A DNA stretch of 64,000 nucleotides. Origin: Akanthomyces muscarius (Eukaryota; Ascomycota; Sordariomycetes; Hypocreales; Cordycipitaceae). The stretch spans positions 4,092,001 to 4,156,000 of the forward strand of contig NC_079242.1 of the NCBI RefSeq assembly GCF_028009165.1, read 5' to 3'. The notes beneath the pieces were generated by a model that saw only the letters and a program-made list of their open reading frames with translations, made no database searches and was not told the DNA's origin. Positions 23,101-34,472 of this stretch are shown in pieces. Numbering within the stretch: position 1 is the stretch's first letter; every line of letters starts with the position of its first letter. The translations under genes were made by a program, and so were the position numbers.

Positions 23101-24820
23101 TGGGCCATGGTTGCGATTGATTAGATCTTTCTGCACAGGAACGGATCCATGTCATGTACCCTGTCAGGGCCCTTCCCTGGGCAATGCAGTGTTAACAGCC
23201 ACGGCGTACGGATAGTCAGGTACGCGCTGCGCCGCGTCTGGGGTGCCTAGACAGCCTTAGGAGCGTCCACAATTGATTTGTTCCTTGTTTCCTTTTTGTT
23301 CCTGGCGCTGAAACAAGCCCGGCCGCCTACCTTGTCACGCACTTCGCTTGAGAGTCGTGGGTCGATGCCGATTTACCTCACACTGTGTACCGACGTGTCC
23401 ATATCCATTGCCAAGGATGGCAGCATCATCTCCGTTCTAGTGCCGAGCAAGCTTCGCATTAGGCCACCAGGCATCTGCAATGTACTCATATTGACATTAG
23501 CCATCATTGACGGGGCTCCAGTGAATGTTTGCGTCGACTTGGTCAACTGGGTGATGAAAATTGTTGTCATTATAGTCCTTATGGATATTTCAGCAGTGTT
23601 TAATTTGCTGATATTGGTTAGTAATTTAGGTATCTCTTGTCTAACAATGCTCTTCCTTTTTTTTTCGTCCGGCTGCTTTCCCTACCTAACGTCTTGGACA
23701 TGTTACGAATTAAACGATAAACGGCCTTGGCAACACGCTTCGCGTGGAAATGCTTTGAACGATAATCAATAACAACCAGCGAAAATGTACGCAAAACAAA
23801 CACAAAAGACTGCACAAGTGTAAAATCATGACCAGAGTTGCTAAAAAAAAAAAGAAGTATGCCTGGATCAACACAAAAGTATGCTGCACGAGGCTAAACA
23901 CGTGCCAAGATAACAGTCTAGGGTAGCCGACCTGAAGCCTGCTAACTAAGCCGATCGCCCAGACCGTCCTCAAAATTCTGCCCACCGGCAGCATGTTATG
24001 TTCGCTGTAGAAGACAGAGAAGAGTTAATGCAACCTCTAACACTGTATGTCTTTTACAGTTTCAGCCTCATCTGCCATCGCAGCCTTCGCCGCGGTTACA
24101 ACCGCATCCGCGACCGCATCAATCATGCCCATACCGTAGTCCGTTGTTAATATCACGGACGAGCAGTTCCAAAATACAAGAGCAAAAAAAGGAGGGAGAA
24201 CAAACAAATTCAGGGAGTCTGTGGTGACGTGCAATTCAGAAAGCATGCTATCGGCCGGTCCAGCTTCCAACGCCGATTCAGTAACTTAGACCATCCCGCT
24301 CTTCGTCATTGCCATTCTCGCATTGGCATGCAATATTTGATCGATCATTGAGGTCTAAACCTTTGGCTGCTTCAGATCATTGTGGCAGTAACCCGTCTGG
24401 CCCCTCACGTTCCGTGCCAGGGAGGCCGAGAAGCTACCAGCGTCGTCCAAAATCCTTTGCAACAGGCACACGCCTATTCGATGGCTAGAACCGCGCCGAA
24501 GTGCCAGACACAGTCAAAGTTCAGTTGCAGTTTCGATGTTGTAATATGCTTTCTAGATTGTGGCTTGAACGCCGGTACTACATAAAAGCCATGTACAAGA
24601 GATACAGTCCCCCAGATGCCAGAACGCCGCGCGCCTTGTGAAAGAAAGGAGCCATCACAGAAAACCCAAAAACGGAACAGTCATTGCCAAAAATAGATCC
24701 AAGCAAGTCAGGATGCCTTCCGGGAGGACGCTGAGCGGTAGCCGACAATGCAGGCGCTAATACAAACGCATCCCGGGCTTGCTTTTGGTGTTGCTTATCT
24801 TTTTCTCTCGACATATCTTT
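20101..24820. other. 4.7 kb gene-poor region between reductase and fibrillarin
   Basis: The part next to 20100 is the upstream region of the reductase and holds GTGG-rich repeats (20190-20235) and a C-run at 20640-20654. The rest has only short frames with no domain or codon pattern I trust. A hydrophobic frame (23278-23772, +) overlaps a 65-codon frame on the other strand; neither is convincing. I see no transposon, tRNA or rRNA. Confidence 0.5.
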
Positions 24821-26042
24821 TTAGTTCTTGACACGGGTATATTCACCGGCAACTAGACAATGGTCACGCTCGAAGGGTTCTGTTGCAGTGTTAGCAAGAT
24901 TTGGCCAGTGGCTGATGCGATCGAGTTCAACATACCAAGAGTGAGCTGGAACTTAGGCTTGATGGCCTCTGCGCGCATCTTCTGGACCTCGCTGGCGAAA
25001 ACCTCAGCAGCGGGGGCAGTAGAATCGATACAGTTGGCCTTGATGGAGATGAGGACACCGCCACCAACCTTGAGGAACCAGTTGGCGTTCATGGCAACGA
25101 TACGGGCCTGGTCAGGCTGGGCAACATCGGCGAAGATGACATCGACCATGGGGACGATCATACGGTAGCGAGCGGGCTGACGGGCATCCTCGACAATGGG
25201 AACGACGTTGGGGCGCTTGGAGGCCATGGCAATGAGATCACGACCAGAGCGGGAAGAGAACTCGACGGCGTAGACATATCCGGTAGGGCCAACGAGATCG
25301 GCGACGTGGGACACCGAGGTACCAGAGGCACCACCGATGTAGAGGACGCGAGAGCCGGGCTTCATGTAGATGTCGTCGGCACCGCCAGCAATGGCAGCGC
25401 ACAGCTTGCTGCGGAAGGGGTTCCACATGCGGTACTCAACCTTGGTGGTTGTGGTGGTACCGTCGTCATTCTGAACAGACTCGTCGACCGAGATGCGCTT
25501 CTCGCCATAGACAGACTCGCCGGGGGTCAGGTTGCGGGTAGCGATACCGTCCTCCTTGCCGCCACGGACGACAAAGACACCGGCGTGACGATGAGGCTCC
25601 TAGAAGCATAGTGTGTTAGCAAAGCTGGTTGGCCATACCTGCGCCAGCATCTCGCGATAGCCTCACGCGGCCATCTCGAAACGAACGAGGAAACTTACAA
25701 TGATGACCTTGGAACCACCCTTTTGGCCGCCAGCACCACCGCGGGCACCACCACGACCGCCGCGACCACCGCGACCGGGAGGGCCACCGCGGCCGCGATC
25801 ACCGAAGCCTCCGCGACCACCACCACGGCCACCACCTGTTTGCGATCAGTCAGTTCATGGACATTGAGGACATCAAGAGGCCGTCACGGCATACCTCGAC
25901 CACCACCGAAACCACCACGGCCACCGGGAGCACCGCCGCGGCCACCACCACCGAAACCTCCACGGCCACCGCCGCCGAAGCCTCCACGAGCACCGCCGCG
26001 ACCACCGCCGCGAGGACCACCACGGCTAACAAAAGGAGCCAT
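24821..26042 (-). CDS. nop1: Fibrillarin (rRNA 2'-O-methyltransferase)
   Basis: Exons on the minus strand are 26042-25895, 25835-25699, 25599-24936 and 24879-24821, giving 335 residues. Introns of 59, 99 and 56 nt are GT-AG and in phase; the last restores the conserved C-terminus [17 protein letters not shown]. Residues 1 to about 95 are the Gly-Arg-rich GAR domain, interrupted by the first intron. The methyltransferase part follows: [23 protein letters not shown], a Rossmann SAM site in [31 protein letters not shown] and [11 protein letters not shown]. It methylates pre-rRNA in the nucleolus guided by box C/D snoRNAs with Nop56, Nop58 and Snu13. It diverges from the uL22 gene, another ribosome-biogenesis gene. 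The identification is certain. Confidence 0.97.
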
Positions 26043-26781
26043 CGTATGGGATTTTTCTGAAGTGTAGATGCGTTGAAGACTTGAGGAGGAATTGAGAACG
26101 GAGAAAACAACAGAACGCTGCTTTCGAAAGTCTGGTCAACAGGAAACAAGCCGAAATATGTTTCTGGCAGGTGTAGACCAAGTGTAGACTTGTCCTTGTT
26201 GAGCTTTGCCGTAGGCAGGTTGTTCAACTTTTTTTTTAAACGCTTGGGGACTGGGAAAGAAATTTTTGAAGCTTTGGACTGCCAGAAAGCTCAAAGGCCC
26301 CGCCTATTACCAATATCGGTTAGCGCAGTCGAGACTTTTGTCGGCCTCAGGAAATACTATCTTCCGATGGGAAATCAACTTTTGCACGAATTTGCATCAC
26401 GTGGCTTTTCTGTGCTTTGCAGATCAGGTGACTTGCTGCTCGCAAAGCATGAGCAGAATTCAACAAATATATGCAGAAAAAATGATTCAAAAATTGTAAA
26501 ATAATCAAAACCATTTGTAAGGACTAGGTCGGCGACAAACTCCTATTCGTCTCTTATAACAAGATTCAGGTGGCATTTTGCTGCCATCAACGCCTCTTGC
26601 ACTGCGTGCTGGGCTCTTTTGCGCCGAAGGGCAGCAAAACCCTAAAGGCTCCCCAAAGCAGTAAGCGAGCTTTCTAGCCCGCCCCGACACCCTTAGGGCA
26701 AAAGTTCAGAAATTGTCAACTTCGAGCGCAGCGAACCCACGGTAGTCGAACCAAGTCATCACCAACCCCAAAGTCGTCAAG
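26043..26781. promoter_or_regulatory. Bidirectional promoter, fibrillarin / uL22, with telo-box
   Basis: 739 bp between two divergent start codons. AACCCTAA occurs at 26638-26645 and a related ACCCTTAGGG lies at 26689-26698. Such telomere-like boxes are common upstream of ribosomal protein and ribosome-biogenesis genes in fungi and plants. Co-regulation of the pair is inferred. Confidence 0.6.
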
Positions 26782-27859
26782 ATGGTGAGTGCTATACGCC
26801 CTCGTCCCTGGGTCTTCCGCGAGAACATCCACAGCCGAATTGTCTTTTTCGAAATGCAACAAATCGATTCCGAGATTGTCGAAATTATTTCTGGTCGCCG
26901 TCATCCCACCTGCAAGCGATATATCGATTTCGAACTGGACTAGTGACGTTGCTCGATGTTCAACCCCCCCGCGATGAGACCAGGAGCAGGAGGAGAATTT
27001 GTCGAACAAAGTGTTGTGACGGAAGCTGACCGATTGGTTTTTTTTTGTGTTTAGGTCCGTTACGCTGCGACCGAGATTCTGCCCGCCAAGTCGGCCCGCG
27101 CCCGCGGCGCCTACCTCCGTGTCTCTTTCAAGAACACCCGCGAGACTGCCCAGGCCATCAACGGCTGGAAGCTCGACCGTGCTCTCCAGTTCCTCGAGAA
27201 CGTCAAGAGCCACGACGAGGCTGTTCCCATGCGCCGCTACGCCGGCGGTACCGGCCGCACGGCCCAAGGTACGACCGATCTGCGAAAATTTTCCCGCGAT
27301 GCGATCTGGCAAGGATTAGAAGTACGAGGACGATGGAAAACATTCACGAGAACCGTTACTGTCGTTTTCTACACGACAACTGCCAGATCCGTCACCGCAA
27401 ATCCTGATATCGATTGAGACGCGCCTGTACTGACGGACATGTTAAATAGGCAAGGCTTTCGGTGTCACCCGCGCTCGCTGGCCCGTCAAGTCGGCTGAGC
27501 ACCTCCTCACCCTCCTCAAGAACGCCGAGGCCAACGCCGACGCCAAGGGCCTCGACACCGGTGCCCTCGTCGTCAAGCACATCCAGGTCAACCAGGCTCC
27601 CAAGCAGCGCAGACGCACGTACCGTGCTCACGGTCGTGTATGTATACCTCTCACCCCTTCATAAGAAAAAAGGGAGAGACAGCCAGCTAACATTTCCGGG
27701 CTATAGATCAACCCCTACATGTCGAACCCTTGCCACATCGAGCTCATTCTCACCGAGGCCGAGGAGGTTGTCCAGAAGTCCGACCAGGTTTCCGGCCGCG
27801 ATCACCTGAACGCCAGACAGCGTGGTGCCCGCCTCCGCAAGGCTCTCACCGCCGCCTAA
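26782..27859 (+). CDS. rpl17: 60S ribosomal protein uL22 (L17)
   Basis: Exons 26782-26784 (only the ATG), 27055-27268, 27450-27637 and 27707-27859 give 185 residues, the usual family length. Introns of 270, 181 and 69 nt are GT-AG and in phase. Splitting directly after the start codon is common in ribosomal protein genes. The protein reads [19 protein letters not shown], then [35 protein letters not shown] and the [20 protein letters not shown] segment, all typical of uL22. It lies at the exit tunnel of the large subunit. Codon use is strongly biased to C-ending codons, as expected for high expression. Family assignment is certain. Confidence 0.97.
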
Positions 27860-28605
27860 ATAGCGCGCGTGCGCTGCTGGGCTGACGAAGGAGAGGAAAG
27901 CAAACGAAAACAAAAAAAGCTTAAAATGAAACTCTAAAGCGAAAGAATCAATAACACATCTCTTTGCCTGTTCAACGGCTTTCTTCCCCCCGCGTGAAAT
28001 GGACGACTGCAACAAGCAAGAGTGGTGCGAAAACTTTCTTTTGTCTTTTGGAAACTTTGGAGCCCTTTTTTTCTGTTTTCTTCTCTGCGATTTCCTACCG
28101 GAAGGGCGTAACGACAATTTTGTTTTTTAACAGCATTGGGAAAAAAAGCAAACGATAATGAACCGGATCGAGAGGAACACACCTGGGGGATTCTTTTTTG
28201 CCTCTATGTACAACTCGATCCGATTTTCCTTGTCATTGGTGTAGGTGTGTTTTTATGGCAAAAAATTGCTGGCTGGGCTTTATGTTGTAGGGGTGCCAGA
28301 GCATGGCATTTAAAGGGAAAAACGCATGCATCGATCTAAATAACGGGGTGACTTCGCAAGAGACTGTGTAATCTCCTTGACGAAATCAAAATACCACAAC
28401 TCTAAAAAAATTACGTCGCCATCCAGTGCGTGATTCCGTGAATGATGTTGGCAAGAGATACAATTTGCTGGCGCTGCAACTATCGACTTGAGCTGAAACG
28501 CTGTTACTCTCAAACTCCTTGAATCGCCGTCAATTGAACCTGGCAACAATGACTTATGGGCCTGCACAACTTCCTCATTATCTTCGATCGGTGTTGGCAC
28601 TTCAC
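27860..28605. other. Convergent intergenic region, uL22 / F-box gene
   Basis: The region after the uL22 stop is AT-rich with many A- and T-runs (for example near 28060-28150) and fits 3' UTRs of two convergent genes. No gene or structured RNA was recognised. Confidence 0.6.
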
Positions 28606-31068
28606 TTACACGAACAGCCGTCTCTTGTTCATTTCAGGCTTTACACCAATATCATCTTTTGCCAGTGTGCCGGAGAACCGTCCCGCACCGGGGATCCGAC
28701 AACCGTCGGCTCTGGCTGCCCGTATTACCTTGACATCATAAACACCCTCCCACCCCATTGACATACAGAATACATCCCTCAGTGGTGTGCTGTCATTTAA
28801 CATGCCGAAACTTACGGTTCGGCCCACGAGTGTATCCTTGCAGTGCTGCATGACCGGCGTAAACTCCGAATGCGTAGGGAGCATATCCGTGAGTAGCGCG
28901 AGCTTAGACACCGGAATCATGGCGTCGATGCGAAAGTTCTCATGGTCAAGACTGACATAGCCGCATGACTTGAACGTGATCGAGTCGAGTTTGTAGGAGC
29001 CCTCTTCGTCAGGCAGCTCACGCGCGTCAGGGATGATACGTGCCAGTTCATCGAGCGTATTTAGTCGTGCGTCAGCAATTCTTTCCCTGGCAGTGGCGTC
29101 CCCTCTGTTAAGTGCGTCTCGAACCTTGCACGACGGCGAGAAATGCTCAATGAGGCCTGCCCACGACAGCCAGGAGGGCTGCTTTAGGGGAAATCTGTCA
29201 TGCCAAAACGTGAATGAATTGCTTCCTCCTCCTAATTGGAACAGGCTCGTAGGCAGTGGATCCTCGAGCGTTGATGGCATCACAGACAGTGAGACGCCCT
29301 CAAATTCAACTCTTTCGAGAGAAAAGAGAGCGAAATCACGCAAAGACTGAAGCAGCACATGTGGTGCCACCCAACAATTTTTGAGGGATAGGTTCTTCAC
29401 GTATGGGAGCCGCAGCAGGTCACTGTCGGCGCCGACTCTGGCCATGACGGGTCGGGCCATGTCTTCTGGCGATGCAAAGAACGGAGCGGGTAAGATGTAC
29501 TGGTTTCGCTGGTGACATCCAGAAGCCAGCTCGCCGCCACAGATCCATTCGAAATGGAAATTCTCGATTTTTGACTCGACACTGATGTAGTCTTTGATGA
29601 GTGCATGGACGAGAGGCACAGCATGGAGCGGCGACACAGACATTTCGTCAACGCATCCGGGAGAAGGCACGTAAACACGACGCCAATCCGCAACCACACC
29701 CAGAGAAAGGTTTTTCAGGGTCGGGAAAGACTTCCAGAAATCAGGACGGCTCAGTATATGCAAATGAGAGCTGGGAATCTTGGCGACATTGAATGTCGTG
29801 AGATGTTGAAAACATCCCTCGCCAGAGCAGTCAACTGTTGACAGTATGAAGGACTGCGTCATAGCGCGATGTGCCCATTCAAGTTCAAGAAGCATTTCCT
29901 TCTGTGGAAGGGTTAATGCCGACGGTGCCAGAGCATAATCAGAAACCCTTTTCTGCCTCTTATTGACCGCTGAGGCTGGCGGATGAAAGATTGGCCGGAA
30001 GACAGGGAGCAAGTCCCAGAGTTCATCTGGCTCCGTCTCCTTTGGTGGTTCGGGTTCATGGCTTTCATCAAAGTCGATATCGGATACTGCGGATAGGTTT
30101 TCTGACACTAAAAGCAGGTTCAATGCCGCTTGCATCTGCTCCTCTTTAAATTCAGCATTTTGCAGCATCGCCTGAAGCACACCTGTCTTCCAATCGTGGG
30201 CCGTTGCGCCTGTTGCTCTAGGCACAGGACTAGAGGCTGGCAGGGTTTCGCCGACGGTGATCACAGGCAATGGTGTTATCTTGCGCTTTTCCTTCTGCCG
30301 CCTCCAATCAGGGTCTTGAAAGACACGATGACGAATCGTGTTGTGTCTAGCCTGGACCATTGGTCCGGATAGAAAGCCCAAGCCTACATCCGAACATAGA
30401 CCAAGCGTCGTAACGTGGCTTAGGCACCGCAGCGCTTTTTTCATTTCTCTGAACTCGTCTGCATCGTTTTCCATGTTGCTGACATCTTGGTACCGGCTGT
30501 AACGTGCATGCGGCCATCGATATAACCCCCAAAATGTGCGTATGACATCCTGCTTCGGTTTGAGAGGAGGATACTCTAGGGCCCCTTCGTCAAGCTCCAG
30601 AGAAAGCGCGAACCGACGGATGAGGTGACCAAACTCGCCAAATACTCGCCCACCTTTAGAAAGCATGGTTGTTGACATGTTTTTGATCGCTCGTCCGCCA
30701 TCAGTAGCCGAAGAATCGAAGAATTGGGAGCGAAACGGTATGACCACTTCCATGAAGTAGTGTGTCGATACTTTAGCCTCGCATTCCCGATTGACGAGTC
30801 GTAGGTGCTTCACATCCTGCCTTGAAAGTCGCGCAATGACCATGCCAAACATCTCAACTGGGAGATCGGATAAACTAGGGCCATGCGAGGCGATATCGTA
30901 GAATGTGGTTTCGGTCGAATTGGTTTCGGTAGAATATTCCGTGCCAGGGCTCTGGCCCTCGGATTCCTCGACATCGCCTTGTGGCAGGCCAGAATCATCA
31001 TCGCCCTCAGTATCCGACAGCCACCCCACGGCTAGGGCAAAAGACCGAAAGTACTCGGATAAATTCAT
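28606..31068 (-). CDS. F-box domain protein
   Basis: A single 820-residue frame. Residues 1-65 are acidic and polar. An F-box lies at about 66-105 (LSDLPVEMFGMVIARLSRQDVKHLRLVNRECEAKV). The rest is a large, mostly non-repetitive region with leucine-rich spacing in parts (for example near TLKNLSLGVV and VKNLSLKNCWV), as in fungal F-box proteins with degenerate leucine-rich repeats. By family it would be a substrate receptor of SCF ubiquitin ligases through Skp1. The target is unknown. A Cys/Trp-rich stretch follows the centre. No intron is needed. The F-box call is good; the rest is inference. Confidence 0.82.
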   Translation of the reverse strand: MNLSEYFRSFALAVGWLSDTEGDDDSGLPQGDVEESEGQSPGTEYSTETNSTETTFYDIASHGPSLSDLPVEMFGMVIARLSRQDVKHLRLVNRECEAKVSTHYFMEVVIPFRSQFFDSSATDGGRAIKNMSTTMLSKGGRVFGEFGHLIRRFALSLELDEGALEYPPLKPKQDVIRTFWGLYRWPHARYSRYQDVSNMENDADEFREMKKALRCLSHVTTLGLCSDVGLGFLSGPMVQARHNTIRHRVFQDPDWRRQKEKRKITPLPVITVGETLPASSPVPRATGATAHDWKTGVLQAMLQNAEFKEEQMQAALNLLLVSENLSAVSDIDFDESHEPEPPKETEPDELWDLLPVFRPIFHPPASAVNKRQKRVSDYALAPSALTLPQKEMLLELEWAHRAMTQSFILSTVDCSGEGCFQHLTTFNVAKIPSSHLHILSRPDFWKSFPTLKNLSLGVVADWRRVYVPSPGCVDEMSVSPLHAVPLVHALIKDYISVESKIENFHFEWICGGELASGCHQRNQYILPAPFFASPEDMARPVMARVGADSDLLRLPYVKNLSLKNCWVAPHVLLQSLRDFALFSLERVEFEGVSLSVMPSTLEDPLPTSLFQLGGGSNSFTFWHDRFPLKQPSWLSWAGLIEHFSPSCKVRDALNRGDATARERIADARLNTLDELARIIPDARELPDEEGSYKLDSITFKSCGYVSLDHENFRIDAMIPVSKLALLTDMLPTHSEFTPVMQHCKDTLVGRTVSFGMLNDSTPLRDVFCMSMGWEGVYDVKVIRAARADGCRIPGAGRFSGTLAKDDIGVKPEMNKRRLFV

Positions 31069-31930
31069 GGCAAAAGGGTCAGGACAATAATATGCCGATA
31101 GGGGAATAGCTAAGCGCCGAGCAATAAGCTATTGCTGACCACTTGCATGCACTCGTGGAGACTGGGCTCTGTCTGCAGCAGGCCAGTCGAATTAGGCACC
31201 GCTGAGGGTGCCAAAGCTTTCAGTAGTCGGCCGTTTTTGGATACTTGAAAAGGCAACACAGACTCAGCCCGTGGTGGTGGTTACTCAAGATATCAGTAGG
31301 GCCAACCAAACAAGATGTCACTGTCCAACGACAGCGATCAAGGATGCGGGGCAATCGAGCTGGTGAGCTGGTGAGCTGCAGCAGATGACTGATCCAGTGT
31401 ACTTGAGTGAGCAAATAAATATATTAAGAACGTAAAGAATTCAAGCTGAGATAGGGCATACACAAGCAAGCGATTAAAAGTAAGAAGGTCAGTCGAGGAA
31501 TACTTTTCTAGCAGGCGCTTGCTTTAAGGTGGCGGCACGTGCACCTAGAATGAGATCTAGGCTTGGAAGTAGTGGGGGTGCAGCCAGCAACACGTAGGAA
31601 GAACCTGGAAGCGAGAAGGGCTGCTTGTAGTTGCATTGTGGTTGAGTCGCATCGATAAAATGCCTGTAGAAGTTACAAGTACTTTGCTGTTTATTTTTGC
31701 TTACTGATGAATCACTGCTTCGGATGACGAACAGGACAAATAAGTCGAAATCTTGTCAATAAGTGGACTACAAACGGTTTAAAGACGGATAGTGAAATAA
31801 ATAAACATGAAAAAAGCCACCACACGAAGATACCCTCGAATCTGACAAATTAGACGCTCATTTGGACCAGAACCAGTATCTAATGAAGCTGGGGTTAGCG
31901 AACGTTCAACAGGACATTACTGGAGACTGC
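31069..31930. other. Intergenic, upstream of the F-box gene and downstream of the DUF3455 gene
   Basis: 862 bp with no plausible coding frame. It should hold the F-box promoter and the DUF3455 3' UTR. A short direct repeat GAGCTGGTGAGCTGGTGAGCTG lies near 31357-31378. Confidence 0.55.
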
Positions 31931-32740
31931 TTACTCTGCAGAGTACTCGACCTGGAAAGGGCCGTCGAGGTCCTTACACGTTTCCGGAGGGCTACCGCCC
32001 GCAGTTGATACACGAAAGACCTCGCTCAGGCCATTCGTGGCGTCTTTGGTGGCAAGAAGTCTCAGCCAAGCGACAGCAGCCTCACCCTTTTGGCCGACTG
32101 CTGCGCCGGGCGGAGCACTCAAGCTGGTGTTCTTGGCGCCTGGCAGTTGTCCCTCACTTCCGAGATCAAAGAACGGAACACCTGCGGCTGTGAAGTAATG
32201 GTGACCTGATACGGGCAGCATCGCAGGGCCGAGGCGGTTAGCGGCGTCGAGGTTGAAGTGGACAGCCATGCCGGGAACTTTGGTCGTCACATCCGGGTAC
32301 ATGGCAGCCATGCAAGTGACGTTGAAGAGCGTGGCGACAGCACCGACGGCCTTGGGCTTGGAGTCTGCACTGCCGTCGCAGGTGTAGTTTTGTGTTCCAC
32401 GACCGACAGCGACGTGGCGCAGCTTGGAGCCAGAAGCGGGAGGAGGCATGCCGGGTACTGTGACGAGTCAGATGGGTGTACATTGGCACATGTTCACACG
32501 AAAGGGAAAATAGAAATGGAACTCACACGTGGGCATTACAGCCTTTGATAGATCGCATCTGGGGGGACCGCTAAGGGCTTTGACGGTTGACACCTTGGCG
32601 GCAACAAGATTGAAGTACTGGGAGACTGCATTGAGAGCACCAAGAGGATCACCCAGCTCGTTGACCTGAAAGTCTGGCCATGTTGGTGCAGCGGAGGCGG
32701 CCGCAACCAGCGAAGAGGCGACGAAGATGGAAAAACGCAT
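31931..32740 (-). CDS. Secreted DUF3455 family protein
   Basis: Exons 32740-32527 and 32457-31931 on the minus strand give 246 residues. The 69-nt intron is GT-AG and restores the MPTLPGMPPPASG join. A clear signal peptide covers about residues 1-17 (MRFSIFVASSLVAAASA). The mature part shows the family signatures LRHVAVGRGTQNYTC and AVATLFNVTCMAAMYPDV, then FFDLGS and a WLRLLA segment near the C-terminus. Four cysteines and N-glycosylation sites (NYT, NVT, NTS) fit an extracellular protein. Some databases label this family malate dehydrogenase-like; nothing here supports an NAD-binding fold, and I would not use that name. Function is unknown. Confidence 0.87.
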
Positions 32741-34472
32741 TGTGTTGGCTTTCAAGGATCCTGTTCCAGCGGGCAACCTTGGGTGTGGCGTGGCGAAGAC
32801 GTGTACTTTGGATAGGAAAAGCGCGCGAGAATGGGCGGATTGGATCGAACAGACGTAAAAAGAAGTTGAAGATTGATACCGTGAAGCAGAAGATTACCAC
32901 AGAGATAACAAACAAACCCTAGGAAATAAGGAAACAGACAAAGAAAAGAAAAAGAGAAAAAGGCCTGGTAGCCCAAACACAGGATGTGTAAGTTGCGTCT
33001 CTTTGAGATGTACAAGTCCAGACTTCTAGAAAAAAGGGAAAATCGAAATGGGAAAAGGAGAGACATTTGTAAATACATATACCCATGCTTTGCCATGCAC
33101 AAACCGCAACCCACAAACATTGCCACGCCAGTTTCCATGCTGCAGAGCCGCAACCGCCCTGTGTCCAGCCCACCCATCGTGGCCCTTCCAGTCGGGGTGG
33201 ACGAAGTGCTACAGCAAGCCAGCGATTGGCCAGGCCCAGGCGTACAGAGGGACGAACGGGCGTGAAGACGCCCGTCCACAAAAAGTCGGAGACACTAAAA
33301 ATAGTAAAGGGAAGAAAAAAAAGAAAAAGATTAAAAGTCGGTCGGGTGTGGGAGGGGCAACAGCATGTCGCGTGGATGGGCTGACCAGCCAGCCAGCCAG
33401 CCAGCCATAGAAAACCTCGGGGCGGCGGGACAAGGAACTGCAGGCAAGATTGTGCTTGGGCGAGTTGCTAAATTCAGCAAGTCTCCATGGCGGGGGAGCT
33501 GCAGAGCTACAGGGGTCCACCAAGTCCCCGCCCAACGGACGGGCGGCTAGAAGCGTGGCAGCTGATCCAATCGCTGGCCAAGGTCCATTGTTAGCGTCCC
33601 GCCGCGACCAGCCCCCCTGTGCGGGAGCTGATTATTGGCCGCCCGTCACGGGTGCAAAGGGCGCGTACAGACAGGCGGCAGGGCATGAATTAGCATTGAA
33701 ATTCCGATTGCACAGGAAGGAGGCATCTGAACTCTAATGTAGAAGACCGGAATGACGATGCTGCTGAGCCCAAAGCTACTGACATGGCCTCTGCTTACCC
33801 CATGGGAATTGAGTCAACATGCGTTCAGCTTTGAAGGGGACGCAGGGGAAGTGCATCTGCATCTGCATCTGCATGCCAATTGGAAAATTAAAATTAAAAT
33901 TGCACAATAGATAGAGATCCGGAATAGATTAAACTCCAATAGAATGCAGACTCGTGGCAAAGACGGCATGTTACCTTGTCTGTCGTGCAGCAAGCCACTG
34001 ACGGTTCTTGGGCGGCTACCCGTACCTGCCTGGGTCTAAATCGCAACACCTCCTCGGGCTCGCAATCCTGCATCCTGATTACAGATGCGCTGGCTACGGG
34101 CCAAGCCCAATGTCGGCACATGCAATCAACTACCGTTGCGTGCCCCTCTTCTGACCATCCTGGCCTTAGATCCGCCCTCCATCATCATTGATTGGTCCCG
34201 GGTGACGGCCGTCTGAAACTGGCCCAGGTCTCGGTTGCACGGCACCGGGTACTGAGTTGTACATTAGCACGGGAAAAACGCGGTAGGACTTCTTGGATAT
34301 ATTCATAGAGGGGTTCCCGTTCATCTTGCTTTCATGCTGTCCAAGTACGCGCCGCCAAGGAAGCTGGCTGAATCTTACGGTATCCCCCAAGCCTGCCCAA
34401 TCGTAGCTGACGACAAGACACAAACACCAAGTTATTATTGTACACTTTGCAGCTTCCTCCGACTCGGCGTCA
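32741..34472. other. Intergenic region between DUF3455 and CASP genes
   Basis: 1.7 kb without a credible gene. It holds short tandem repeats: CCAG repeats near 33387-33407, GCATCT repeats at 33852-33875, and AAATT repeats at 33885-33901. It contains the promoter of the DUF3455 gene at its left side and the CASP 3' UTR at its right. Confidence 0.55.
33387..33407. repeat. CCAG tetranucleotide repeat
   Basis: About five perfect CCAG/CAGC units. A microsatellite with no gene overlap. Confidence 0.7.

Noticed and set aside
23278..23772. Hydrophobic 164-codon frame on the plus strand
   Set aside because: Membrane-like stretch but overlaps another frame on the minus strand, is AT-rich and has no known family. 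Left as a question in the findings.
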